A program made the translations under genes and the position numbers. A model generated the notes under the pieces. It saw nothing but the letters and a program-made list of their open reading frames with translations, ran no database searches and was not told the DNA's origin. Source: a virus. Taken from it: a stretch of DNA of 27,940 bases. The stretch lies in the IMG/VR virus record IMGVR_UViG_3300025138_000262, positions 1-27,940 of that record, one strand, 5' to 3'. Positions within the stretch are counted from its first letter, which is position 1. Each line of letters opens with the position of its first letter. Shown piece by piece: positions 14,864-21,425 of this stretch.

Positions 14864-15538
14864 CTATAAATCAAAGTCATCTCCTGAAACTGCAGCTGGT
14901 TCAAAGCTATTTGTTTTAGGTTCTTCATTTTTAATTAGTCTTCTTAGATGATTATTATTATTAGCATCAAATTTTAAGATTCTATTAGCTTCACTATTTA
15001 AAGCTTCAATAGGAACTCCATCTTTACTTCTTTTAGGTAAAAATAAGTCATTGTTTATGTACCCATCTCTATTTTCCCACTCACGTGCACCTAAGCAAGC
15101 ATTAAAATAACCAGTGTTAGAGAATAACTTATTACACTCTACCATAAATTGATCAATTGTATTAGCTTCAATTTTATCTAGCTCAGCTCTTTTATCAAGT
15201 GCTTCAGATAAAAATACCATAGATTTTAATACTTCTGTATCTCTAGATATTTCTGTACCACTTTGTAAAGTAGTATCTTTATATGGGTAAGGACTAAACC
15301 TAACTCTACCAACTTGTCCTTCATATTTTGGACCATTTGGATTTTCCATATCTTTTAAGAAACCATTGAATTCTCCTGTGATAGGTTCTGTCTCAACATG
15401 CAATACAATATTGTATGCTTCAGCATCATATGGTGTTTGGTCAAATGATACTGAATTGATTTTGATAACATTGTTACCTGGTTCAATTACTGGTTTAGTT
15501 CCACCTGATCCGGCAGACATGTCTTTTGTGTTTAACAT
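14864..15538 (-). CDS. Candidate single-stranded DNA-binding protein
   Basis: The 224-aa product has a beta-rich N-terminal two thirds (VIKINSVSF, AYNIVLHVETEPI, QVGRVRFSPYPY), compatible with an OB-fold, and ends in the acidic tip SGDDFDL. Phage SSBs commonly carry such a negatively charged C-terminal tip with a terminal hydrophobic residue that docks partner proteins. It stands directly between the Sak4-like recombination ATPase (30-base gap) and the primase, the usual setting for SSB. No residue motif proves DNA binding, so the call rests on the tail and the neighbours. A second protein with a similar tail is at 23701-24276. Confidence 0.55.
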   Translation of the reverse strand: MLNTKDMSAGSGGTKPVIEPGNNVIKINSVSFDQTPYDAEAYNIVLHVETEPITGEFNGFLKDMENPNGPKYEGQVGRVRFSPYPYKDTTLQSGTEISRDTEVLKSMVFLSEALDKRAELDKIEANTIDQFMVECNKLFSNTGYFNACLGAREWENRDGYINNDLFLPKRSKDGVPIEALNSEANRILKFDANNNNHLRRLIKNEEPKTNSFEPAAVSGDDFDL

Positions 15539-15568
15539 AATTTACTTTTTTTAAAATTTATTTATTAA

Positions 15569-16252
15569 TTACTCTTCATATTTTTGCATGCAATCTTTTA
15601 CATGCTGTAGGTCATTAGGAATGAAGAAATCCTCAAACATACCCATTGGTGATTTACATGTGTTCTCTCCATTGTTTTGAGTTTCAAAACCATATTCAAG
15701 TACACCATCATCATTTTTAATTACTCTTCCAAATAATACTATAGAAAATAAGCCTTCCAAAGTTAAAGTATTATCAATCATTTTACCAATTGTTTTAGCC
15801 TTAATTTTTCTGTTTCCATTTACATCAGTAGAATCTTCTGAGTGTGTCAAAAAGATTACAGTTAAGTCATCTCTCAAATCTTTAGGCAACTTTGCCACCA
15901 TGGCAAGGTTAGCTGCAATCTGAACAAACTTATCATAACCTTTTTCATTAGCTCTATCAAAATATTCAAAGGAGCTCATATATTGCCAGTCATCAACAAC
16001 AATAGTTTTTATGTGACCCATTTTTTGATCAACATGATTTATAGCTTTAATTATTCCAGGAGCTGTTGCTGTGGAAGTTAAATTACCTTTAGGATTATCT
16101 TTGCTTATCTGAGTGTATTTACTCTTATAGCCTTTAAATGGCAAAGGTTTATTTGCTATGTTTATAATGAAAGTCTCTTCTGGTTTTAATGTTCTAATTG
16201 AGGTAGACTTTCCAGTACCTGAATCAGCAATTACTAATAAGCTTTGTGCCAT
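15569..16252 (-). CDS. Sak4-like AAA/RecA-fold recombination ATPase
   Basis: The 227-aa product has Walker A ADSGTGKST (9-17) and Walker B IVVDD (84-88) followed by WQYM, then VIFLTHSED at the sensor position. This is the compact single-domain pattern of Sak4, a RecA-related phage protein that promotes single-strand annealing together with an SSB; here the SSB-like gene is the next one downstream. No C-terminal domain follows. It starts two bases after the stop of the 184-aa gene. An alternative is a general AAA_24 ATPase, of which Sak4 is a member. Confidence 0.78.
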   Translation of the reverse strand: MAQSLLVIADSGTGKSTSIRTLKPEETFIINIANKPLPFKGYKSKYTQISKDNPKGNLTSTATAPGIIKAINHVDQKMGHIKTIVVDDWQYMSSFEYFDRANEKGYDKFVQIAANLAMVAKLPKDLRDDLTVIFLTHSEDSTDVNGNRKIKAKTIGKMIDNTLTLEGLFSIVLFGRVIKNDDGVLEYGFETQNNGENTCKSPMGMFEDFFIPNDLQHVKDCMQKYEE

Positions 16253-16254
16253 GA

Positions 16255-16809
16255 TTATTTGATTAATTTAGTTATTACTTTTGTTAATGTTATTATTGAT
16301 TGATTTATATCTTCAAGCTTATTAACCATAGCACTCTCTATTGAAATAGGATCTGGCCCAGTCAAATCTGCAAATGGTATTGGATTACTTATAACTGCTT
16401 TTACATTTTTTCTACTTGTTACATCATTAATTACTTTTAATTCTGATACTGGTATTAAATGTCTTTGAAATCCTGAACTTGAGGTTATTAATTCATACTC
16501 ACTTTTCCAATGAGGATTATACTTATGTAGATACAATGTTCTTTTTGGATCTTCACTATCATAATCTATACTAACAAACTCAGTATATATATTTTCTTCT
16601 TTTTCTAATTCACTAGGAAAGAAGCTAACATGTAGTTCATCTTTTCCTTTAGGCCTATAAGCCATTTTTGGTATATACAGAGCATCTAGTTTACCTTCTT
16701 TCTGAAAATAATCTTCATGCTCTTCTCTAAGTTTTGCAACTTTTGATTTTCTTTGATCTGGTGTTAATCCCATTTTTTTATCTTTATTAATATTTTTTGT
16801 GTTTATCAT
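16255..16809 (-). CDS. Hypothetical protein, 184 aa, between helicase and Sak4
   Basis: The N-terminus is highly charged (residues 1-35), followed by a beta-rich middle (DELHVSFFPSELEKEE, TEFVSIDYDS, RTLYLHKYNPHW) and a C-terminal amphipathic helix (ESAMVNKLEDINQSIITLTK) that may form an oligomer. I recognise no family. The ATG at 16809 overlaps the helicase stop codon (ATGA), and the Sak4-like gene follows after two bases. The setting suggests a replication or recombination accessory protein, such as a helicase loader or recombination mediator, but nothing in the sequence proves it. Confidence 0.65.
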   Translation of the reverse strand: MINTKNINKDKKMGLTPDQRKSKVAKLREEHEDYFQKEGKLDALYIPKMAYRPKGKDELHVSFFPSELEKEENIYTEFVSIDYDSEDPKRTLYLHKYNPHWKSEYELITSSSGFQRHLIPVSELKVINDVTSRKNVKAVISNPIPFADLTGPDPISIESAMVNKLEDINQSIITLTKVITKLIK

Positions 16810-17762
16810 CTGCGTTCTTGTTGTTGAGGTGTAGCCATTTCTTCTATCTGCATTTGTTCAAATTTAGCTTTAAAGAAACTCATCCGGGCATCACCATTTC
16901 TAGCTTTTAAGAAATGTAAAACTAATGTTCTATCACTTTCTATAATATACCTATCAGGGCCATAGAACCTAATCTTTTGTTTAGCCGGTCTGTTAATACC
17001 TATAAGCATATCTGCATGTTGTAACATAGCATCTGAACCAAATATATCTGACTCAAGTATATAATTACCATATTTGCCATCAATAGCCCTATCCGGGTTA
17101 TCTATATTTCTATTAAGTTGTGACAAAGCAATAAATAAACAAGGATAATCTCTTTTACACTGTGTAAAGAACTCACCTAACTCAAATAACATGTCTAATG
17201 TATTATTTTGATATGGTGCTCTCTTGACTAACATGGTGTGATCAAGTGTTATCATTGTATTTACGCCCTTATGTAGATTCATATAAGCATCTATCTGTTC
17301 TCTCATTTGATTAACAGTCATTGGTGTACTTACTATATCAACCGGGTGTTTTACTCTTTCTTTAGCATACAAATGACATGTGTTAAGTGTATCTTTACTT
17401 AGTACAGATCCTGCACTACACAATTCTTTATATGTTTTACCAGTAATAGAACTGAATTCTCTTATAGCTGATGTTCTACCAACCATTTCAAACTGAAATT
17501 CTAATACTCTAAAGTTATCATTTGGATTTAATGCAAATGATTCTCTAATTATCTGATCTTTAATTAATGTTTTACCTGAGCCAGGTCTACCACCAATTAC
17601 AGTTAAAGTATTCCATTCTAAACCATCAGTAGCTGCATCATTAAATTTAGGCCATGGTGTATAGATTGATTTTTCTTCTCCTGTTGACCTTCTAAACATA
17701 TATTTAAGCGCCTCATTAAAGGCTGCATACTGTCCTACCCATGATTCTTTTGGTTTACTCAT
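16806..17762 (-). CDS. DnaB-like replicative helicase core
   Basis: The 318-aa product has Walker A GGRPGSGKT (57-65), the Walker B region MITLDHTML (D174), the DnaB motif 3 segment IALSQLNRNI (211-220), and a SDIFGSDAMLQHADMLIGI segment matching the DnaB motif before the arginine finger. It lacks the DnaB N-terminal domain that binds primase, as in several phage helicases. It unwinds DNA at the fork, with the primase at 13804-14790. The start overlaps the 52-aa gene by 8 bases and its stop overlaps the following gene's start, so it is strongly coupled to its neighbours. Confidence 0.85.
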   Translation of the reverse strand: MSKPKESWVGQYAAFNEALKYMFRRSTGEEKSIYTPWPKFNDAATDGLEWNTLTVIGGRPGSGKTLIKDQIIRESFALNPNDNFRVLEFQFEMVGRTSAIREFSSITGKTYKELCSAGSVLSKDTLNTCHLYAKERVKHPVDIVSTPMTVNQMREQIDAYMNLHKGVNTMITLDHTMLVKRAPYQNNTLDMLFELGEFFTQCKRDYPCLFIALSQLNRNIDNPDRAIDGKYGNYILESDIFGSDAMLQHADMLIGINRPAKQKIRFYGPDRYIIESDRTLVLHFLKARNGDARMSFFKAKFEQMQIEEMATPQQQERR

Positions 17763-17913
17763 TGTTTATTATGTATATAATACTTTCTATATTATCAATG
17801 CTGTCATTACATGACTGTTTATCTGGAACCCATGTTCCATCTCTTAGCATTTGAAAATCTTCAAGTACAAGGTTTAATTTATTTAATACTTCTGTTATTT
17901 GATCAGGCGTCAT
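17755..17913 (-). CDS. Small acidic protein, 52 aa, coupled to the helicase
   Basis: This frame starts at ATG 17913, overlapping the TGA of the 196-aa gene (17912-17910) as ATGA, and ends at TAA 17757-17755 just inside the helicase gene. It begins MTPDQITEVLNKLNLVLEDF and continues with LRDGTWVPDKQSCNDSID. The first 20 residues look like an amphipathic helix; the rest is acidic. Start and stop overlaps on both sides and the fact that it fills the otherwise empty 148-base gap make it a convincing gene. No family is recognised; its place before the helicase suggests a helicase accessory role, which is inference. Confidence 0.72.
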   Translation of the reverse strand: MTPDQITEVLNKLNLVLEDFQMLRDGTWVPDKQSCNDSIDNIESIIYIINNE

Positions 17914-18500
17914 ACTACGTTTTCTTTAAAATGTTCATCTTCTGTGCTAACTCCTTCTAGAATCATATCACAATAATCTGCCAATGTAGAATGCTTTACT
18001 CTATGTTTATCTTGTTTACAGATAAAATATTGACTGGTTTGCATATACATATAATCTGCGTCCCTGTACTCATTTACGTACATCTTAGTAGCTTTATGTA
18101 TAATAGTCCAATCATGATCATATGTATCAAAGAACCACCTAAATGCTTCTCCTAACGCTTTAACGTTATTTCTTGCTGGTTTACCACTTGGTAATTTTTT
18201 AGCAGGAAATACAAGTCTATAATTATTAATCATGTCCAAGAAATTTTTACCCATTAATTGAATATCAGTTTTCTTCTTTGCTTTTATAAAGTAGTTATCC
18301 ATTTTAATTATAAGAAGTTTAGCTTCTTTTGTCAATTGATATCTACTATCTATTTTATCAAGATAACCTGCATGAACTAAATCATAAGTATCTTGTTTAG
18401 TTATGTATGGCAAGGAGACGCCTAGCTTGATCCCAAATAGTATCTGGAGCTGGTTTGGTGTCAGTTTTGCATTTAATATTTTCTGGAACATTTCCCACAT
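17910..18500 (-). CDS. Hypothetical protein, 196 aa, with winged-helix-like start
   Basis: Residues 10-70 (NAKLTPNQLQILFGIKLGVS, TYDLVHAGYLDK, YQLTKEAKLLI) have the helix-turn-helix and wing look of a small DNA-binding domain (LTPNQ...L......L...GYL.....LT..G pattern). The middle has LPSGKPARNNVKALGEAFRW and the end has a DADYMYMQTSQYFICKQD segment. Its first 104 bases overlap the end of the DnaA-like gene in another frame; I keep the ATG at 18500 because the LTPNQ segment lies inside the overlap and looks like real coding. Its stop overlaps the 52-aa gene's start. It may be a replication initiation or helicase-loading factor by position. Confidence 0.65.
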   Translation of the reverse strand: MWEMFQKILNAKLTPNQLQILFGIKLGVSLPYITKQDTYDLVHAGYLDKIDSRYQLTKEAKLLIIKMDNYFIKAKKKTDIQLMGKNFLDMINNYRLVFPAKKLPSGKPARNNVKALGEAFRWFFDTYDHDWTIIHKATKMYVNEYRDADYMYMQTSQYFICKQDKHRVKHSTLADYCDMILEGVSTEDEHFKENVV

Positions 18501-18915
18501 AATTTTCTATTTCATTTACTAATTTGTTATATGTATCTAATGTAAGCTTATCATTTGTTTCTAAACCATTCTCTACTCTTCTACATGAGTTTATTATTGT
18601 AGCATGAGTTCTACCTAGATATACTCCTATTCTAGTTTTACTATAACCCATTAAATGACATACGTAACTAAATGTTTGTGCATATATCATAAATTCTCTT
18701 TTTCTAACTCTTTCTAATAAAGAAACTATGTGAGAAAATTCAGGGTATTCACTATAAAGTGCAGCTAATGTACATAGATGTACAGTATCTAATGCTATCT
18801 TATCTTGAGGAGCATTAGGAAGGAAAATATGAACTTTAATTCCATATCTATTTAAAAATCTTTCTTTAAATACCTTTATATCTTGTTTTTGTTCAACTAG
18901 TTGGCTTTCAGTCAT
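18397..18915 (-). CDS. DnaA domain IV-type DNA-binding protein
   Basis: The 172-aa product carries, at residues ~70-118, the DnaA C-terminal (domain IV) pattern: RVRKREFMIYAQTFSYVCHL, then MGYSKTRIGVYLGRTHATII. GRTHATI (101-107) corresponds to the DnaA signature GRDHTTV that contacts the DnaA box. There is no AAA+ ATPase domain; the protein is only the DNA-binding module with N- and C-terminal extensions. It may mark the phage origin or read DnaA boxes. It is first in the replication operon behind the promoter at 18937-18967. Its last 104 bases overlap the next gene. Confidence 0.8.
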   Translation of the reverse strand: MTESQLVEQKQDIKVFKERFLNRYGIKVHIFLPNAPQDKIALDTVHLCTLAALYSEYPEFSHIVSLLERVRKREFMIYAQTFSYVCHLMGYSKTRIGVYLGRTHATIINSCRRVENGLETNDKLTLDTYNKLVNEIENYVGNVPENIKCKTDTKPAPDTIWDQARRLLAIHN

Positions 18916-18929
18916 TTAAATTAAATTTC

Positions 18930-18947
18930 AGTTACACAAATGTAACT
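18930..18947. promoter_or_regulatory. Small inverted repeat overlapping the promoter's -7 element
   Basis: AGTTAC (18930-18935) and GTAACT (18942-18947) are perfectly complementary around ACAAAT. The arms straddle the -7 element of the predicted promoter (18937-18944) and lie where transcription would start, 15-32 bases before the ATG at 18915. It could be an operator site or a small 5' hairpin. Confidence 0.35.
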
Positions 18948-18967
18948 ATTATTACCATTCTATACAA
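18937..18967 (-). promoter_or_regulatory. Bacteroidetes-type promoter for the replication operon
   Basis: Read on the minus strand: TTG (18967-18965), a 20-base spacer, then TACATTTG (18944-18937). This fits the Flavobacteriia consensus TTG-N17-23-TAnnTTTG recognised by the host primary sigma factor. Transcription would start around 18930, some 15 bases before the ATG of the DnaA-like gene. The -33 element lies inside the 3' end of the uracil-DNA glycosylase gene. It is the only full match I found in front of a gene in this window. Confidence 0.65.
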
Positions 18968-19626
18968 GTTTTATCTTGTTTTTCTAACTCTAAATTTACT
19001 TTATTAAACACGTCTTTACAATCCCATTCACCACCTTTATATGCAGCTGAAGCAGGGTGTGCTACCTTAAATATTTTCATGTTAGATAATAATGGTGCCC
19101 ACTCTTCAGCTTTCTTACCCATTAATATAAACACTAAATCCTTATTGTGTCTATTAAGTGTTTCAAATAGATATTCTGTAAATGATTTCCATATACCATA
19201 ATGAGAACCTATTTTATTTACCTCTACGGTAAGCGCTGTATTAATTAATAATACGCCTTGATTAGACCAACATCTTAAATCAGTATGTTCTGTGTCTATA
19301 GCTTTATTGATATATTGTAAAGATTTTTCTGCTTTATCTTTATTACTACAGCTAAATGCTATTCCATCAGCAACTCCAAGCTGAGGATATGGATCTTGTC
19401 CTACTATAACTACTTTAGTTTCATCATATGGACATTCTATAAAAGCATTAAATGTATCTTTAAACTTTGGTGTAAATCTTCTTCCGTTATTTACATTATT
19501 AACTAATGTATTCATGATATGATCAAAGCTTAAACCATTTATATATGGTGCTAATACACGTTTCCACCCAGTAGGTTCTAATTTTTCATTGAGTTTATCT
19601 CTTAAATTATTTATATTGATTTCCAT
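18952..19626 (-). CDS. ung: Uracil-DNA glycosylase, family 1
   Basis: The 224-aa product is full length for Ung. It has the catalytic water-activating motif GQDPYP (76-81; D78), the uracil-binding GVLLINTALTV strand (124-134), FILMGKKAEEW (166-176), and the DNA-intercalation/His motif AHPASAAYKGG (H190). It removes uracil from DNA, starting base excision repair, which also tells us that the phage DNA is not fully uracil-substituted. Phages of this type often carry ung with their replication genes. The promoter for the downstream operon is partly inside its 3' end. The gene is divergent from the plus-strand gene at 19672. Confidence 0.95.
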   Translation of the reverse strand: MEININNLRDKLNEKLEPTGWKRVLAPYINGLSFDHIMNTLVNNVNNGRRFTPKFKDTFNAFIECPYDETKVVIVGQDPYPQLGVADGIAFSCSNKDKAEKSLQYINKAIDTEHTDLRCWSNQGVLLINTALTVEVNKIGSHYGIWKSFTEYLFETLNRHNKDLVFILMGKKAEEWAPLLSNMKIFKVAHPASAAYKGGEWDCKDVFNKVNLELEKQDKTCIEW

Positions 19627-19671
19627 TTTTTTATTATATTATTAGTATATTTACTTTTTAAATTAATTATT

Positions 19672-20109
19672 ATGTCTGAAGAAAAAAAAGAATTACAAAC
19701 TTATGTAACTTACGATAATAAATCTGTAATTAAAGATATTGAATTATCTGTATCTTATATTCCTGCTTTACAAAATATTGTTTCTAATTTAATCATGGCT
19801 GATGATAAAGTAGATACAATAGGTGAAACATTTAAAAAATTTGATATTATAGCTCAAAAATCTAAAGATGGTATTCCTGAAGATGAAGCTGATTTACCTG
19901 TAATTAGTAAATGGGAAGCTGATTTATATGTTTTATTTTCATTGACGCAGTCTTTAAAATATAAAGCACAAAAACAAGGTTTAGAAATTAAAACTGAAAC
20001 TTCAGCTACCAAAGAAGAAATGCAAGCTTTAGCTAAAGATGCTTTTGATGGTAAAGATATTGCAGAAAAACTTAAAGATATAGAATCTAAAATGAGGATA
20101 GTCAAATAA
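19672..20109 (+). CDS. Lone plus-strand hypothetical protein, 145 aa
   Basis: This gene lies on the plus strand in the midst of minus-strand genes: 45 bases from the divergent ung start, and ending at the base before the stop of the minus-strand gene 20110-20493. The product is acidic and helical (MSEEKKELQTYVTYDNKSVI; an ISKWEADLYVLFSLTQSLKY helix; SATKEEMQALAKDAFDGKDI at the end). I recognise no family; there is no signal peptide or membrane span. The upstream gap has TATATTTA (19646-19653), a near match to the host -7 element, but the nearest TTG is too far away. Its opposite direction suggests separate timing from the replication genes. Confidence 0.8.
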   Translation: MSEEKKELQTYVTYDNKSVIKDIELSVSYIPALQNIVSNLIMADDKVDTIGETFKKFDIIAQKSKDGIPEDEADLPVISKWEADLYVLFSLTQSLKYKAQKQGLEIKTETSATKEEMQALAKDAFDGKDIAEKLKDIESKMRIVK

Positions 20110-20493
20110 TTATCTTAATTGCATACCATTAAAGTCTCCTATTTCTATACATGATTGTATAGCTAAATTTAATTCATCTTTATCACAGTCAGCAAAAGAT
20201 TTACAATACTCTTGTTTATCTCTTACAAAACATAATCCTGCAGATCTTTTTACTTGTATTTTGGCTTCTTCAAAGGTGTAACCAATTTCTTGTGCTATTT
20301 CTCTAATCATTGCATGTATACGTGCTAACTGTGGGTTACTACCCTTATCACCACTTACACCAACAAAAATTTCTAGCCTAGAATCATCTTCAAGTTGTTC
20401 AAAAAACTTTCTATACTTAGTTCCCATTGCTTTAATAGGAAAGTGTAGCTGTCCATCTTTAACTGATGCTTTTATGTATAAATTATCTTTCAT
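20110..20493 (-). CDS. Possible NinB-like recombination accessory protein
   Basis: The 127-aa product has a beta-rich start (MKDNLYIKASVKDGQLHFPI) followed by EIFVG and the segment NPQLARIHAMIREIAQEIGY with TFEEAKIQVKR. The pattern of a short helix, REIA, G-T-EE and K is reminiscent of lambda NinB (Orf)-type proteins, which help RecA-independent recombination, though the match is only by eye. Its ATG overlaps the stop of the 46-aa membrane protein (ATGA). It ends immediately against the plus-strand gene with no gap, so transcription from the two sides collides. Confidence 0.5.
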   Translation of the reverse strand: MKDNLYIKASVKDGQLHFPIKAMGTKYRKFFEQLEDDSRLEIFVGVSGDKGSNPQLARIHAMIREIAQEIGYTFEEAKIQVKRSAGLCFVRDKQEYCKSFADCDKDELNLAIQSCIEIGDFNGMQLR

Positions 20494-20630
20494 AATATGA
20501 TAGCTATAAGTAATAACAATGCAAGTCCAACAACTGCTGCAGCAAAAATTGCTACTGAAGTTGCATACTGATCATCTGATCTCCCTTGTCTTGATCTGTA
20601 CTGTCTATTTTTTTTCTTTTTCTTTTCCAT
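20490..20630 (-). CDS. Small membrane protein, 46 aa, with basic N-terminus
   Basis: The frame starts at ATG 20630 (MEKKKKKNRQYRSRQGRSDD) and ends in the hydrophobic run ATSVAIFAAAVVGLALLLLI then AIIL. The strongly basic N-terminus followed by one ~24-residue helix predicts a protein anchored in the inner membrane with its charged part in the cytoplasm. The stop overlaps the ATG at 20493 (ATGA) and it starts two bases after the upstream 46-aa gene ends, which supports real translation. Its role is unknown; membrane anchoring of DNA or a lysis/exclusion role are possible. Confidence 0.68.
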   Translation of the reverse strand: MEKKKKKNRQYRSRQGRSDDQYATSVAIFAAAVVGLALLLLIAIIL

Positions 20631-20631
20631 A

Positions 20632-20772
20632 CTATATTGATTTTATATTCCATACTATACGGTAATCTGGGTCATGAGGATCTAATTCTACTTTAGATCT
20701 TTCATTAATCCATTTACCATTTTGAAATTTATATGTTTTTCCATTAATTATTTTTATTTCTGTTTTATTCAT
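20632..20772 (-). CDS. Hypothetical protein, 46 aa
   Basis: The frame starts at ATG 20772, overlapping the end of the 87-aa gene by eight bases, and stops at TAG 20634-20632, two bases before the next ATG. It reads MNKTEIKIINGKTYKFQNGK and then WINERSKVELDPHDPDYRI. The pattern of short strands with turns (ING, QNG) suggests a small beta-hairpin domain. No family is recognised. Without it and its neighbour, 270 bases would be empty in an otherwise full operon. Confidence 0.62.
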   Translation of the reverse strand: MNKTEIKIINGKTYKFQNGKWINERSKVELDPHDPDYRIVWNIKSI

Positions 20773-21028
20773 GATATTTTTCTATTATTTCATCTGATAA
20801 ATATGTTGGGTTAATTAAATCTAATACATCTACTATACTTGTAGATCCCTCATCATTAGTCAATTCACACCATATGTGAACCATTTCTGCTGATGCTGGT
20901 GAGCCAGGTGTTCCTGGATCTCCATTAGCTTCTGTATGTACTTCCGCTTCTCCCGGATAGTAATAATATTCTACTTCTATTTCATTACCAAATAAAGTCA
21001 TTGGTACTATGTTTATTCCTTTTCCCAT
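20765..21028 (-). CDS. Hypothetical acidic protein, 87 aa
   Basis: The sequence has a beta-rich start (MGKGINIVPMTLFGNEIEVE), a tyrosine cluster (YYYYPGEAEVH), a Gly/Pro turn (DPGTPGSPASAE) and an acidic end. I recognise no family. It begins directly at the stop of the zinc-ribbon gene (21028 shared) and overlaps the next small gene by eight bases, so it is translated as part of the operon. No signal or membrane segment. Confidence 0.6.
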   Translation of the reverse strand: MGKGINIVPMTLFGNEIEVEYYYYPGEAEVHTEANGDPGTPGSPASAEMVHIWCELTNDEGSTSIVDVLDLINPTYLSDEIIEKYHE

Positions 21029-21285
21029 TATTTGTATCTTAAAACGTTATTTTCTATGTATATAAATTCTTGTCCACAACTAACACATTTTGCCTCAGTT
21101 TTATTACGGTGTAAAGATTCACCACCAAAACAATTTGGACATGGTGTATCTTCTGTTGGTATAAACTCTTCACATGATTGACGTGCTAAACTATGAATCA
21201 TAGAATCATGTACACCTTTATAAAATGTATTGTCTGCTTCTTGTTCTTGCTGGCTTTCCATAAATAATTCTTTCATTTTTCCCAT
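21028..21285 (-). CDS. Zinc-ribbon protein, 85 aa
   Basis: The second half has CPNC (residues 49-52) and CVSC (71-74), spaced 18 residues apart with beta-hairpin character (TEAKCVSCGQEFIYIENN). This is a standard C2-C2 zinc ribbon. The N-terminal half is helical and rich in Glu and Gln, with QQEQEADN. Such small proteins often bind nucleic acid or a replication or transcription enzyme. Its start overlaps the C2H2 finger gene by 13 bases, so two different zinc-binding proteins are coded back to back. Confidence 0.65.
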   Translation of the reverse strand: MGKMKELFMESQQEQEADNTFYKGVHDSMIHSLARQSCEEFIPTEDTPCPNCFGGESLHRNKTEAKCVSCGQEFIYIENNVLRYK

Positions 21286-21425
21286 TGTGTTGTTTTTTTA
21301 ATGTATTGTTTTTTATCTTCTGATGCATACCATTCATTTAAATGCTGATCAAAATGCATTCTATAGTCAAATCCACCACAAAAGGTTTTTTCACATCTAC
21401 TACATTTAATGATTGGTTTACACAT
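21273..21425 (-). CDS. 50-aa protein with a classical C2H2 zinc finger
   Basis: The ATG at 21425 shares a base with the helicase stop (TAATG), and the TGA lies at 21275-21273 within the start of the zinc-ribbon gene. Residues 8-27 read CSRCEKTFCGGFDYRMHFDQ, then H at 27 follows... the exact spacing is C8-x2-C11-x3-F-x5-Y-x2-H24-x3-H28, the classical C2H2 finger with its hydrophobic core residues (Tyr in place of the usual Leu). The C-terminal tail is basic (DKKQYIKKTT). It is a good candidate for a single-finger DNA- or RNA-binding protein. Confidence 0.72.
   Translation of the reverse strand: MCKPIIKCSRCEKTFCGGFDYRMHFDQHLNEWYASEDKKQYIKKTTQWEK

Noticed and set aside
19696-19703. TAAGTTTG on the minus strand as an ung promoter -7 element
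   Set aside because: There is no TTG at the required 17-23 base distance upstream and the site is inside the plus-strand gene; it is likely a chance match.
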